A stretch of 64,000 nucleotides of DNA from Pseudofulvibacter geojedonensis (GCF_042675745.1 NZ_JBHTJM010000002.1:186001-250000); one strand, 5' to 3'. Counted from the stretch's first letter, positions 16,880-27,078 are shown. Notes: generated from the letters alone by a model not told the origin. Translations and numbers: made by a program.

Positions 16880-19324
16880 ATGAAGACCCTAACTATTATA
16901 CTTACTTTTTTCTTTGCTTTCTCATCTATTGCACAAGAAAATATTTCAAAAAAAGAATACACTGCCACTAGAATAAACAAGCCCCCTAAAATAGATGGTG
17001 TTTTAGATGATGAGATATGGAAGGCTATTCCTGAGTTAGGTGATTTTGTTATGATGAACCCTGAAGATGGAACTCCTGAAAGAAATACTCATAAAACTAC
17101 TGCAAAAATTGCTTACGACGATACAGCCATATACATAGCGGTAAAATTATATGATAATGAACCGCATAGAATTTTAAGACAATTTAGCCAAAGAGATAAT
17201 TTAAATGCTCAGTTTGATTGGATTGGGGTTATTTTCAACACTTATAATAATGATGTTAACGAAACGAAGTTTTTAGTAAGTTCTTCTGGTACTTTAGCAG
17301 ATGCTACTAGTGAAAACGGTAGAGACGATTGGAGTTGGAGTACTGTATATCAAGCAGAAATATCTTTTGATGATAAAGGATGGAATGCAGAATTTAAAAT
17401 TCCATATGCAGCTTTACGTTTTCCAGAAAAACCAGAACAATTGTGGGGATTACAATTTTTTAGACGTATACAACACTTAAATGAAACCTATTCTTGGAAC
17501 TATGTAAATCGAAATAACGGATACGAAAGTCAATATGTAGGTTTGCTAAAGGGTATTAAAAACATTACACCTCCTGTACGATTAAGTTTTTATCCTTTTA
17601 CCGCTATCAATCAAGAGGTTTTTAATGGAGATAGCGAAACTACATTTAGTGCAGGTATGGATGTAAAATATGGTATAAGTGACAGCTTTACCTTAGACGC
17701 TACATTAATACCCGACTTTGGACAAGCCAAATTTGATGATGTTAGTTTAAACCTAGGGCCTTTTGAACAAATATTTTCTGAAAACAGACAGTTTTTTACT
17801 GAAGGTACTGAAATTTTCAACAAGGGAAACTTATTTTATTCTAGGCGAATTGGTGGCGCTCCATCTACCTATAGAACAGTTGATGATAATTTAAGTGATG
17901 ATGAAATAGTTACAGACAATCCGGAAGATGTTAAACTTTTAAACTCTATTAAGGTTTCGGGAAGAACTAAAGATGGTTTAGGAGTTGGGGTTTTCAATTC
18001 TGTAACTCAAAAAACAGAAGCTACTATAAAAAACACCTCTACCGGAGAAACAAGAAAGGTAGTAACCGAACCTTTGGCAAACTATAGCGTACTGGTTTTA
18101 GATCAGCAGTTTGGAAACAATTCTTCTATATCCCTTATCAATACCAATGTTACTAGAAATGGTCATTTTAGAGATGCTAACGTATCTGCTGTAGCTTTTG
18201 ATATTAATAATAAAGAAAATTCTTTTAATTTTTCTGGACAAGGCACAGTTAGTCAAGTTTTAGATACCAACGGAGACAAAGCTGGCTTTGCACAAAGATT
18301 TTCTGTAAATAGAATTAAAGGGCGTTTTCGATATGGAATTTGGAACGATATAGTTAATAAAAGCTATAATATCAATGATTTGGGGGTAAGCCAGAGAACC
18401 AATTTTAACAATTATGGTTTTAGGTTATCTTATGAAAACTTTGAGCCAACAGAAAAATTAAATAAGTACCGAATTAATGGAGGTTTTGGTCATGAGAGAA
18501 GGTTAATTCCTAATGTTTTTGTTACCAATAATTTCTGGGTAAACTTCTTTGCTGTAACTAAAAACCGTTTGTCTTTTGGTGGTAATATAAATGGTAGAGG
18601 GCAATTAAAAGATTATTTTGAACCTAGAACAGAAGGACGTTTTTTGCTAAGAGATGGTAACATTGCGGGTAATATCTGGATTTCTACAGACTTTAGAAAA
18701 AAATACGCTTGGGAAGCTTCAGTAAATGTTAGAAGATGGTTTACAACAAATCAAAATGCTATCTTTCTTCGCTTTGAGCCTAGATATCGTTTTTCTGATA
18801 ATTTTACTGTTATTTACGAAATAGAAAATTGGTATGGTAATAACAGGTTGGGTTATGTAGATAAGTTAGACAATGATGATATTGTTATTGCTCAACGAGA
18901 CCAAATGAACCTTTCAAACAATATTACTGCTAGTTATAATTTTAACAATAAACAAGCTATTAATTTAAGTTTTAGAAATTTTTGGGCTTTAGCATTATAC
19001 AACAAAGATGATCGTTATTTTAAGCTTGAAAACAATGGGGAGTTAACAGATATTAACTACGACACCGATGAAAACAACCATAATACTAACTTTAATATTT
19101 GGAATTTAGATTTAACATACAACTGGCGTTTTGCCCCTGGTAGTGAAGCCGTTTTATTATACCGACAACAAATATTTAATCAAGATGAATTTGCCGATGC
19201 AGGCCTGCTAGTTAGTTTTGATAATCTTTTTAATCAGCCAATACAACATACATTTTCTTTAAAAATAGTTTATTTTTTAGATTATAATAATGCAAAACAG
19301 TGGCTTAAAAAGTCTAATAGTTAA
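16880..19324 (+). CDS. DUF5916 outer-membrane-type protein with CBM9-like domain
   Basis: 814 residues from the chosen ATG, which opens a signal peptide (MKTLTIILTFFFAFSSIAQ). An earlier ATG at 16838 would add 14 residues ahead of it and lies before the -7 element. Residues about 30-220 form a carbohydrate-binding-module-9-like sandwich (KIDGVLDDEIWK is diagnostic). The remaining 590 residues are the DUF5916 domain, predicted beta-barrel, with NRQFFTEG as a typical motif. Such proteins are common in Bacteroidota, often without assigned substrate. It stands alone, upstream of lolD. Confidence 0.85.
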   Translation: MKTLTIILTFFFAFSSIAQENISKKEYTATRINKPPKIDGVLDDEIWKAIPELGDFVMMNPEDGTPERNTHKTTAKIAYDDTAIYIAVKLYDNEPHRILRQFSQRDNLNAQFDWIGVIFNTYNNDVNETKFLVSSSGTLADATSENGRDDWSWSTVYQAEISFDDKGWNAEFKIPYAALRFPEKPEQLWGLQFFRRIQHLNETYSWNYVNRNNGYESQYVGLLKGIKNITPPVRLSFYPFTAINQEVFNGDSETTFSAGMDVKYGISDSFTLDATLIPDFGQAKFDDVSLNLGPFEQIFSENRQFFTEGTEIFNKGNLFYSRRIGGAPSTYRTVDDNLSDDEIVTDNPEDVKLLNSIKVSGRTKDGLGVGVFNSVTQKTEATIKNTSTGETRKVVTEPLANYSVLVLDQQFGNNSSISLINTNVTRNGHFRDANVSAVAFDINNKENSFNFSGQGTVSQVLDTNGDKAGFAQRFSVNRIKGRFRYGIWNDIVNKSYNINDLGVSQRTNFNNYGFRLSYENFEPTEKLNKYRINGGFGHERRLIPNVFVTNNFWVNFFAVTKNRLSFGGNINGRGQLKDYFEPRTEGRFLLRDGNIAGNIWISTDFRKKYAWEASVNVRRWFTTNQNAIFLRFEPRYRFSDNFTVIYEIENWYGNNRLGYVDKLDNDDIVIAQRDQMNLSNNITASYNFNNKQAINLSFRNFWALALYNKDDRYFKLENNGELTDINYDTDENNHNTNFNIWNLDLTYNWRFAPGSEAVLLYRQQIFNQDEFADAGLLVSFDNLFNQPIQHTFSLKIVYFLDYNNAKQWLKKSNS

Positions 19325-19375
19325 ATTAGGTAACCCATTTATTTTTAATTATTTTCACGACTTTGAAGATAATAT

Positions 19376-20038
19376 ATGATTGTAGCTAAAAATATTCATA
19401 AGTACTACGACGATTTACAAGTATTAAAAGGTGTAGATCTGCACATACAAAAAGGAGAAGTAGTTTCTATAGTTGGTAGTTCTGGAGCCGGCAAAACCAC
19501 TTTATTACAAATACTGGGCACTCTAGATTTTTTAGAAAAAAACACTGACAGTAGTTTACTAATTAACAATACAGATATAAATACTTTATCTGAAAAAGAA
19601 TTAGCTAAATTTAGAAATGAACATATTGGTTTTATATTTCAATTTCACCAATTACTACCAGAGTTTACTGCCCTAGAGAATGTTTGTATTCCTGCCTTTA
19701 TTGGTAAAAAAGATAAAATCGCAACAGAAAAGAGAGCTAAAGAATTACTTGATTTCTTGGGCTTATCTCATCGCTATAATCATAAGCCTAATGAATTGTC
19801 TGGAGGCGAACAACAACGGGTTGCAGTTGCTAGAGCCTTAATTAATAATCCTGCAGTTATTTTTGCAGATGAACCTTCAGGAAACCTAGATTCTGAATCT
19901 GCTGAAAATCTTCATAACCTATTCTTTGAATTGCGTGATACATACGGGCAAACCTTTGTTATCGTAACTCATAACGAAACTTTAGCCAATATGGCAGATA
20001 GAAAATTGGTTATGAAAGATGGGAATATAGTTTCATAA
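19376..20038 (+). CDS. lolD: ABC transporter ATPase, LolD type
   Basis: 220 residues, the ATP-binding subunit expected to power LolCE-type release of lipoproteins from the inner membrane, or a related MacB-type export. Walker A GSSGAGKTT, Q-loop FQFHQLLPEF, signature LSGGEQQRV, Walker B VIFADEPSGNLD and the switch His in VTHNE are all present. The permease is not in the window. The next gene follows with a 2-bp gap and a GTG start. Confidence 0.88.
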   Translation: MIVAKNIHKYYDDLQVLKGVDLHIQKGEVVSIVGSSGAGKTTLLQILGTLDFLEKNTDSSLLINNTDINTLSEKELAKFRNEHIGFIFQFHQLLPEFTALENVCIPAFIGKKDKIATEKRAKELLDFLGLSHRYNHKPNELSGGEQQRVAVARALINNPAVIFADEPSGNLDSESAENLHNLFFELRDTYGQTFVIVTHNETLANMADRKLVMKDGNIVS

Positions 20039-20040
20039 TT

Positions 20041-20805
20041 GTGAATAGAACCGAACTCAAAGATTTCTTAGACCAAAAAGTAATTGAATTCAATAAACCT
20101 GAATTTATTGAGAGTGACCCTATACAAGTTCCTCACTTATTCACCATTAAAGAAGATATTGAAATTGCTGGTTTTTTAGCGGCAACTATTGCTTGGGGTA
20201 AACGAGAAATGATTATTAAGAACAGTCATAAAATGATGGAACTTATGGGAAATTCTCCATATGATTTTATCATGAGTCATCAACCTCATCATTTAGACAA
20301 TTTAGATGGTTTTGTTCATAGAACTTTTAATTCGGTAGATTTTTCATTTTTCATAAAAGCCTTAAAGCATATTTATACCTATCATAAAGGTTTAGAGAAT
20401 GTCTTTAATCAACATCAAACCAACAATTCTTTACAACCAGCCATCCATCAATTAAAAAAATATTTTTTTGAAATAGATCATCCAAAAAGAACTACTAAAC
20501 ATGTATCAGATCCATTAAAAGGTTCTGCAGCAAAACGTCTTAATATGTGGTTACGTTGGATGATTAGAAAAGATAATGCTGGTGTAGATTTTGGCATTTG
20601 GAAAAGTATTTCGCCAAGTAAACTTTCGTGCCCTTTAGACGTTCACTCTGGTAATGTAGCTAGAAAACTAGGCTTATTAACTAGAAAACAAAACGATGCC
20701 AAGGCCTTAACAGAGCTAGACACTTCTTTAAGAGAATTAGATGCGAACGATCCGGTTAAATACGATTTTGCTTTGTTTGGATTAGGAGTCTTTGAAGGCT
20801 TTTAA
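20041..20805 (+). CDS. TIGR02757-family (DUF2400) protein
   Basis: 254 residues of the TIGR02757 family, conserved in Bacteroidota and some other phyla. Typical landmarks are GFLAATIAWGKREMII, KRLNMWLRWMIRKD and the C-terminal KYDFALFGLGVFE. The KRLNMFLRWM-type segment recalls the helix-hairpin-helix glycosylase fold, but function is not established. Translation starts at GTG (20041), 2 bp after the lolD stop, so the two genes are coupled. Confidence 0.85.
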   Translation: MNRTELKDFLDQKVIEFNKPEFIESDPIQVPHLFTIKEDIEIAGFLAATIAWGKREMIIKNSHKMMELMGNSPYDFIMSHQPHHLDNLDGFVHRTFNSVDFSFFIKALKHIYTYHKGLENVFNQHQTNNSLQPAIHQLKKYFFEIDHPKRTTKHVSDPLKGSAAKRLNMWLRWMIRKDNAGVDFGIWKSISPSKLSCPLDVHSGNVARKLGLLTRKQNDAKALTELDTSLRELDANDPVKYDFALFGLGVFEGF

Positions 20806-20989
20806 GAATCTAAGGTTAACAAGACATTTATTTCGTGTTAATTTATCATACTTTTCTGTAATTTATACTTCATCTAAGTAGTAACAATTATTTAATTCTT
20901 TTAACATTCATATAAAAATTTCATAATACAGATTATAGATTCTCCTTACAAACACAAACTAATATTGCGGTAATAAAATTTACTAAACA

Positions 20990-22447
20990 ATGAAATTAAA
21001 ATTATCTATTGCAGTATTAACATTAGCAACTGTATTTACAGCATGTAAGAATGATGACGATCGTTCATCATCAAACAGCGATTCTGCTTTAATTGAATTA
21101 AAAAATCATTCAGTTACACCTCATTTTTTATCAAAACACCCTGGCTTTGAGAATATCAAAATCCACTCCCTTTTAAGTTCTGAAGATCAATTGGTAGAAT
21201 CTCCTGATTTTGTTTACGGATCTATGGCTGACGGTTGTGGCTTATTAAAAAATAGTGACGGAACTTTTACTCTTATAAATAATATTGAAGCCGATTATTC
21301 TATAGCTAGAATCACTCTAGATGAAACCTTTAAACCTGTAAAAGGAGAATATATTATTAATTCTAATGCTACTGCTAATACAGCTCAATGCTCTGGTTCA
21401 TTAGCAACTCCTGAGGAGCATGGATTCGGTCCATTATACTTAAGTGGTGGAGAATGGGGAGGAAACTCTACTTATGTTTTTGCTGTAGATCCTACCAAAA
21501 ACGTATCTACAGCCAGCACAGCTACTACATTAAATGCTATGGGACAATGGACTATAGAAAATGCAGTTCCTTTAAATAAAAATGCCTTTCCTGGTAAAAC
21601 CATCATTTTAATTGGTGATGATAGCCATGGAAATGCTGGGGGACAGTTAGTAATGTATAAATCTGATACTGTTGGCGATTTAGAGAACGGAAAACTTTAT
21701 GCTCTAAAAATGGTCAATACTTCATTAAAAGATAATGATATTATTAATGGTTCTGAATACGATGTAGAATTTGTAGAACTAAACGAAACTACTTACGATG
21801 CCTTAAACACTGAGTGTATAAACAAAAATGTTATGGCTTTTAATAGAGTTGAAGATATAGACTATAGAAAAGGTTCTGCAGCAGCCAATAGAGAAATATA
21901 TTTTAATGCTACTGGCAGATCTCAATATAATGATACTAGAACAAAATACGGTAGAGTTTATAAGTTAACATTAGACGAAAACAATCCTTTAGTCGGGAAA
22001 ATAAAAGTAGAATTAAATGGAGATGATTTAACTGGTAAAGCTAAAACTTTCCATAGCCCAGATAATATCTTAGTAACAGAAAACTATGCCTATATACAAG
22101 AAGACCCTAACGGATATGATGATGAAGCTATAAAACAACATGATGCGTATTTATACCAATACAATTTACAAACTAAAGAGTTAAAAGTTGTTTTAGAGTC
22201 TGCCCACAGAACTCCAGCCGCTATAGATAATGGATATGCCAATATTGAAGACAGATGGGGTAAATGGGAAATTACAGGAATGATTGATATTTCTGAAACC
22301 ATAGGAGTTGATAATACATTTTTATTAATACAACAAGCACACTCATGGAAAAATGACGCTTTTTTAAATCCTGATGGTGCTGGAACAAATGAAGATAGCA
22401 GAAACGAAGGTAGTATTTTAACTGTAATTCAAGGATTAGAAAGGTAA
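20990..22447 (+). CDS. PhoX-like (DUF839) phosphatase-family lipoprotein
   Basis: 485 residues. Lipobox TVFTACKN places the lipid Cys at about 19, so it is envelope-anchored, perhaps surface-exposed. The body matches the PhoX/DUF839 pattern: CSGSLATPEEHG (compare the CSGG..EE motif), RVEDIDYR and SPDNILVTENYAYIQEDPNG (compare the PDN..ED motif). PhoX enzymes are Ca/Fe alkaline phosphatases; activity here is inferred. The stop is followed by 1 bp and the ATG of the di-heme protein gene, so the two are co-expressed. Confidence 0.75.
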   Translation: MKLKLSIAVLTLATVFTACKNDDDRSSSNSDSALIELKNHSVTPHFLSKHPGFENIKIHSLLSSEDQLVESPDFVYGSMADGCGLLKNSDGTFTLINNIEADYSIARITLDETFKPVKGEYIINSNATANTAQCSGSLATPEEHGFGPLYLSGGEWGGNSTYVFAVDPTKNVSTASTATTLNAMGQWTIENAVPLNKNAFPGKTIILIGDDSHGNAGGQLVMYKSDTVGDLENGKLYALKMVNTSLKDNDIINGSEYDVEFVELNETTYDALNTECINKNVMAFNRVEDIDYRKGSAAANREIYFNATGRSQYNDTRTKYGRVYKLTLDENNPLVGKIKVELNGDDLTGKAKTFHSPDNILVTENYAYIQEDPNGYDDEAIKQHDAYLYQYNLQTKELKVVLESAHRTPAAIDNGYANIEDRWGKWEITGMIDISETIGVDNTFLLIQQAHSWKNDAFLNPDGAGTNEDSRNEGSILTVIQGLER

Positions 22448-22448
22448 C

Positions 22449-24263
22449 ATGAATTTAATTTGTAATGCTAAAAAAGGGGCTCTATTATTGAGCTTCTTTT
22501 TCTTGTTTGTAGCTTGTAAACAAGAAAAAAACAACACCAATTATCAAAGCATTAAGTATATTAGTTCTTTAGAAACTTTTTACAAAAACAATTTAGAAAA
22601 CTGCTTACATTATTGTAAGTTAATAGACAGCTCTGTCAGTAAAAAAGAAAATATAAAAAACTACAAAAATGCTAAACTAGCCTTTAAAAAAACCGAAGCA
22701 ATTATGAGTTTTTTTAATGCTAGTTTGTACAAGAGTTTAAACAGGCCTAACCTACCTATTGTAGATGAAGATGACAATGCGGAAAAAATAATTTATCCAA
22801 CTGGATTTCAAGTAGTAGAAGAATTGTTATCTGAAGATGATTTAGATATTACTGCTATTATTCAGAATAGAGATAACATTAGTAATATCTTAAAATTAGA
22901 ATTGAATAACTGTTCATTTAAAAAAATAAAAGACTATCATATAATTTGGGCCATACAAGACAATTACTTAAGAATTGTTTCTTTGGGCATATCTGGGTTC
23001 GACTCACCAGTATTATTACAATCTTTACCAGAAACCATCGCTAGTTTAGAAGGTGTAAAAGAATTACTAACTTCCTATGAATTAAAATTTTCTAATTCAG
23101 AAATATACAAAAATCAACTTAGCGAATTAAATAAGGCTATTGCTTCATTACAAAATCAGGATTTTAATAAATTTGATAGGTATAATTTTATAAAGCATCA
23201 TATAAATCCGTTGTTAACTCTTTTAAAAGAAACAAGTTTAGATTGGAAGGTTAGTTTTCCTTTTGATAGAAAGTTTGCTAATAACACAACCAATTTATTT
23301 AGTAAAGAAGCATTTAATCTTCATCAGTTCTCTCCAAGGTACCAAAAAGTAACTAACAATGTAGTTGAGTTAGGTAAAGAATTGTTTAACGATTCTCAAT
23401 TATCAAGTAATAATAGTTTAAGTTGTTTTAGCTGTCATCAACCAGATAAAGCTTTTACAGACGGGCAACAATTTTCTACTGCAAATAATGGGGCTTTTGT
23501 AAAAAGAAACTCTCCTACTCTACTTTATTCGGGCTTACAGGCAGCGCAATTTTACGATGCAAGAGCTGCAAGTTTAGAAAATCAGATTTTAGGTGTTATT
23601 AAAGACAAGAAAGAATTTCATAATAATATTGATAGTCTAGTGCTTAACTTACAAAACAGTCTGAATTACCGAGAAAAGTTTAAAAAAGTTTTTAATCAAG
23701 AGATTAATAGTCAAAATTTCAGACACGCTATTGCAACTTACGTAAGAACTCTATCTAACTTTGATTCTAAGTTTGATAAAAACATGGCCGGAAAGGAAAA
23801 TAATTTAAGTCAGGAAGAAATTAATGGATTTAATTTATTCATGGGTAAGGCCAAATGTGCTACTTGTCATTTTGCTCCTGTTTTTAACGGTACAGTTCCA
23901 CCGTTATACAACGAAAGTGAATTAGAAGTTTTAGGGATTCCTAATGAAGCTATATGGGAAAAAGCTATTGTTGATGATGATTTAGGTCGTTATGATTTGT
24001 TTAAAGCTAAAAAGAAAAAACATGCTTTTAAAACGCCTACTGTACGAAATAGTAACCAAACAGCCCCATATATGCACAATGGTATATACAATACATTAGA
24101 AGATGTTATAAAGTTTTATAATGTTGGTGGAGGCGTTGGTATTGGTATTGAATTAGAGAATCAAACTTTGCCAACCGACTCATTAAATTTAACAGAAAGA
24201 GAAACTAAAAATATTATTGCCTTTCTGAAAAGTCTAGATGATGAGCCATACAGTAATAATTGA
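22449..24263 (+). CDS. Di-heme cytochrome c peroxidase / MauG-family lipoprotein
   Basis: 604 residues. Lipobox FLFVACKQ. The C-terminal half (about 290-600) is a CcpA/MauG-type domain with two heme c sites, CFSCH (about 325) and CATCH (about 472), preceded by GKELFND and followed by FKTPTVRN and APYMHNG. The N-terminal 280 residues are helical with few motifs; a similarity to imelysin-like helical domains is possible but not shown. Family members use heme to reduce peroxide or oxidise a partner protein. It is coupled to the PhoX-like gene. Confidence 0.85.
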   Translation: MNLICNAKKGALLLSFFFLFVACKQEKNNTNYQSIKYISSLETFYKNNLENCLHYCKLIDSSVSKKENIKNYKNAKLAFKKTEAIMSFFNASLYKSLNRPNLPIVDEDDNAEKIIYPTGFQVVEELLSEDDLDITAIIQNRDNISNILKLELNNCSFKKIKDYHIIWAIQDNYLRIVSLGISGFDSPVLLQSLPETIASLEGVKELLTSYELKFSNSEIYKNQLSELNKAIASLQNQDFNKFDRYNFIKHHINPLLTLLKETSLDWKVSFPFDRKFANNTTNLFSKEAFNLHQFSPRYQKVTNNVVELGKELFNDSQLSSNNSLSCFSCHQPDKAFTDGQQFSTANNGAFVKRNSPTLLYSGLQAAQFYDARAASLENQILGVIKDKKEFHNNIDSLVLNLQNSLNYREKFKKVFNQEINSQNFRHAIATYVRTLSNFDSKFDKNMAGKENNLSQEEINGFNLFMGKAKCATCHFAPVFNGTVPPLYNESELEVLGIPNEAIWEKAIVDDDLGRYDLFKAKKKKHAFKTPTVRNSNQTAPYMHNGIYNTLEDVIKFYNVGGGVGIGIELENQTLPTDSLNLTERETKNIIAFLKSLDDEPYSNN

Positions 24264-24282
24264 TAAAAACAACAGTAAATCT

Positions 24283-24319
24283 TTTGCTCATATATAAAGA
24301 GCTAGTATTTTTGCGCAAA
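24283..24319 (+). promoter_or_regulatory. Strong promoter of the TonB-receptor half of the locus
   Basis: TTTG (24283-24286), 19-bp spacer, TATTTTTG (24306-24313): the best full consensus match in the window. A 10-bp palindrome TTTGCGCAAA (24310-24319) overlaps the -7 end and the likely start point, a natural repressor site. The next start codon is the GTG at 24330. Confidence 0.7.
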
Positions 24320-24329
24320 TTTATCTTCA

Positions 24330-24713
24330 GTGCAAAAGATTGCTGTTTTTATACTTCTTTTTTCTATTATAGCCAAACCGCTATATGTAGGCTCTGTGTA
24401 TGGAAACTATTTTTTAGACATCGATGGATTTATTGAAAAGTACTGTGTTAACAAAACTAAAGTTGAGTTACAATGTAATGGTAAATGTGAGTTAGCCAAA
24501 CAACTTAACTCCTCTACAGAAAAAAACAACACTCAAGAGCCAGCTACTATAAGTCCTTCTGACTCTTTTGTTATGTTATTTTTTCAGAAAAATAACATAA
24601 AACCATTAGACCCTACTTTCACTTTTATAAAAACACTACAACCAATTAAGAACTCTAAGCTTCTTAGTAAACTTATTAATTTATCTATAGATTACCCCCC
24701 TGAATTTTTATAA
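24330..24713 (+). CDS. Small exported or anchored protein with CNGKC motif
   Basis: 127 residues from a GTG start placed about 11 nt after the predicted transcript start. An N-terminal hydrophobic stretch (about 4-22) may be a signal or anchor. Cys39, Cys49 and Cys53 are arranged as KYCVNK and LQCNGKCELAKQL, a pattern I have seen in small Bacteroidota proteins encoded just before TonB-dependent receptors. The tail is polar, with IDYPPEF near the end. Metal or heme binding is possible but unproven. It is the first gene behind the strong promoter. Confidence 0.7.
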   Translation: MQKIAVFILLFSIIAKPLYVGSVYGNYFLDIDGFIEKYCVNKTKVELQCNGKCELAKQLNSSTEKNNTQEPATISPSDSFVMLFFQKNNIKPLDPTFTFIKTLQPIKNSKLLSKLINLSIDYPPEFL

Positions 24714-24769
24714 TAACATCGTCCCGCTTTTACAAGTGGTTATTTATTATCAATTTTTCAACCTATCCT

Positions 24770-24808
24770 TAAATATCTAACATCATAAAATTTATGATTA
24801 GATATTTA
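24770..24808. promoter_or_regulatory. 39-bp imperfect palindrome before the TonB-receptor gene
   Basis: Arms of 10 bp (24770-24779 with 24799-24808) and 8 bp (24782-24789 with 24791-24798), with a 2-nt bulge on the left and one central A. It sits 23 bp before the receptor ATG at 24832. It lacks a U tract, so it is not an ordinary terminator; an operator or an mRNA structure controlling the receptor gene is more likely. Confidence 0.55.
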
Positions 24809-24831
24809 TATGGATACTCAAGTCTATATAA

Positions 24832-27018
24832 ATGATTAAAAATTATATTGCTTTAACTATACTTGGTTTTAGTACTTTAGGGGTTTTTAATGCCCAAGAA
24901 AAAAAACAAGACTCTATAAACAAACAACAATTAAAAGAAGTTGTTGTTACTGCAAGTAGAGAGAAACAAGAGCGTAAAGAAGTAGCAGCTGCTATCTCTA
25001 GTATATCATCAAAAGAAATTGAACAAACCAAAGCTGTTGGCCTAGAACAATTAGTAAACAATGTTCCTGGTGTGTATATGGCTACTTCTAAAGCAGCTAG
25101 TAACGAACAACACTTTATGGCTTCTAGAAGTCCTATATCTACCAAAGCTTTATTTTTATTTGTAGAAGATGGTTTACCCATTAGACCTACTGCTGTTTTT
25201 AACCATAATGCTTTATTAGAAATTAACCAGTTAGCTATCGATAAAATTGAAGTTGTTAGAGGTGCTGCTTCAAATATTTATGGTAGTGAAGCCATTGGCG
25301 GAAGCTTTAACTTTATCACTAAAAGTCCAACAGAAGAACTAACAGGTTCTGCACAATTTGAAGGTAGTGACTTAGGCATCTTTGGAACAGGTATAGAGCT
25401 AGCTCAACAGGTAACTGACAAATTTGGATTTTATTCAGGTACATCATATAAACACCGAAATAATGGTCCTATTGAATATAGTAACTATAGAAAGTTTGCA
25501 ACTACTTTTAAAGGAGTTTACGACTTCTCTTCTCGTTTAACATGGACGAATACAATAGACCTTATTGATTATAAATCTGATATGACAGGATCGTTAAGTG
25601 AAGATAACTATTTAGACGGCAACTACGAGAGTAACCAAACTTTTACCAATCGTATTGCAAAATCATTTCGTTTGCGTTCTAGCTTAGATAAAAAATGGAA
25701 TAATATGCATAAAACGGCCTTCCATTTTATTTTTAGAAACAATAAAATGGACCAAAATCCATCATACAGAATCCGTCAATTCAGAAATTCTGGACAATTA
25801 ACTGGTTTTGGCAGTGGTGAAGTGAACGAAAATCATTTCAACAGTTATATGGCATTAGTACAACATAAAATTAACCTCAATTTTTTAAATGCTAAATTAA
25901 TTATTGGTGCTTCTGCAGATTTTTCTCCACAAAGCTATGAAGCAAATTCAACTAATATAATAGTTAATCCTTTAACTGGTATAAATGAAAGTTTTACTAT
26001 TAACGAAACTGATTACCTATTAAACTATGAAGCTGATATTTTTAATACTGCTAGTTATGCTCAGTTTGAATTCAAACCAATAGATAAGTTACATATAACA
26101 GCTGGTTTACGTTATGATAATTTTAGCTATGATTATGATAACAAAATAGAAAATACTGCCGGTGTAAACGATGCTAAAACATCATACAAGAACTTATCTC
26201 CTAAAATTGGAGCTAATTATAACTTTAATAACACTTTTGGTGTTTATGCTAATATTGCTAATGGCTTCTCCCCTCCACAAGTATCGAGTCTTTATAGAAA
26301 TAGTTTAACTAATACTAATAATGAAGTTTTTAATTTAAAACCAAGTAGTTTTTACAACTACGAAGTAGGTACTTACTTTAAAGTAAATAATAAAGTAAAA
26401 GCAGATATTGCTGTTTACGTTTTAGATGGGAAAGACCGATTGGTTACTACCAGTGATAATGCTAATGGATTTGTAAGTAAAAATGCTGGTAAGACACGTT
26501 CATATGGTATAGAATATGGCATTACTTACCAGCCTATAAATGAGTTAACTCTATCTCACAATGGTAGTTTCAGTCAACATAAATATATTGAGTTTTATAA
26601 TAAAGAAGGGTTTGGCTCAAACACACAAATTGTAGATTACTCAGATACCGATATGCAAGTAGCCCCTAATTTAGTAGGAACTACCCGCCTTCACTATACT
26701 CCAAAATTCATCAAAAACTTTGGCTTTACAGCTGAATATGAATTAATGGGTAAATACAATATGAGTTTTGAGAATGAAGTAGATACTGGCAGTACCGATA
26801 TTAATGGGAATGCTATAAAAACTACTAATGTTTATGATGGCCATCATGTATTCAATTTGAGAGCTTCTTATAAATACAAAAAGGTAGAATTATGGACTCA
26901 GGTTTTAAACGTTTTTGATGAACTATATTCAATAAGAGCATCCTATAGTTACGGTAGAAATAGATATAGTATTGGAAACCCTAGGGGAATTCATGCTGGT
27001 ATAAAGTTATCTCTGTAA
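24832..27018 (+). CDS. TonB-dependent outer-membrane receptor
   Basis: 728 residues with a signal peptide (ILGFSTLGVFNAQ) and a TonB box LKEVVVTASRE. The plug (about 45-165) has VNNVPGVYM, IEVVRGAASNIYGSEAIGG. The C-terminal barrel ends FNVFDELYSIRASYSYGRNR... with the GNPRGIHAGIKLSL terminus. No CarboxypepD-like N-terminal domain, so it is a classical importer, of the size of siderophore or heme receptors. The substrate cannot be read from sequence. It lies between the CNGKC protein and the PepSY protein. Confidence 0.88.
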   Translation: MIKNYIALTILGFSTLGVFNAQEKKQDSINKQQLKEVVVTASREKQERKEVAAAISSISSKEIEQTKAVGLEQLVNNVPGVYMATSKAASNEQHFMASRSPISTKALFLFVEDGLPIRPTAVFNHNALLEINQLAIDKIEVVRGAASNIYGSEAIGGSFNFITKSPTEELTGSAQFEGSDLGIFGTGIELAQQVTDKFGFYSGTSYKHRNNGPIEYSNYRKFATTFKGVYDFSSRLTWTNTIDLIDYKSDMTGSLSEDNYLDGNYESNQTFTNRIAKSFRLRSSLDKKWNNMHKTAFHFIFRNNKMDQNPSYRIRQFRNSGQLTGFGSGEVNENHFNSYMALVQHKINLNFLNAKLIIGASADFSPQSYEANSTNIIVNPLTGINESFTINETDYLLNYEADIFNTASYAQFEFKPIDKLHITAGLRYDNFSYDYDNKIENTAGVNDAKTSYKNLSPKIGANYNFNNTFGVYANIANGFSPPQVSSLYRNSLTNTNNEVFNLKPSSFYNYEVGTYFKVNNKVKADIAVYVLDGKDRLVTTSDNANGFVSKNAGKTRSYGIEYGITYQPINELTLSHNGSFSQHKYIEFYNKEGFGSNTQIVDYSDTDMQVAPNLVGTTRLHYTPKFIKNFGFTAEYELMGKYNMSFENEVDTGSTDINGNAIKTTNVYDGHHVFNLRASYKYKKVELWTQVLNVFDELYSIRASYSYGRNRYSIGNPRGIHAGIKLSL

Positions 27019-27078
27019 TTTATCTCATCGAGCGTAGTAAATACTGCGTTCGGTTTGAAATATAACACATTATAAATT

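Noticed and set aside
24306..24323. Fur box in the TonB-locus promoter
   Set aside because: The short TTTGCGCAAA palindrome does not match the Fur or similar consensus; kept only as a possible operator.
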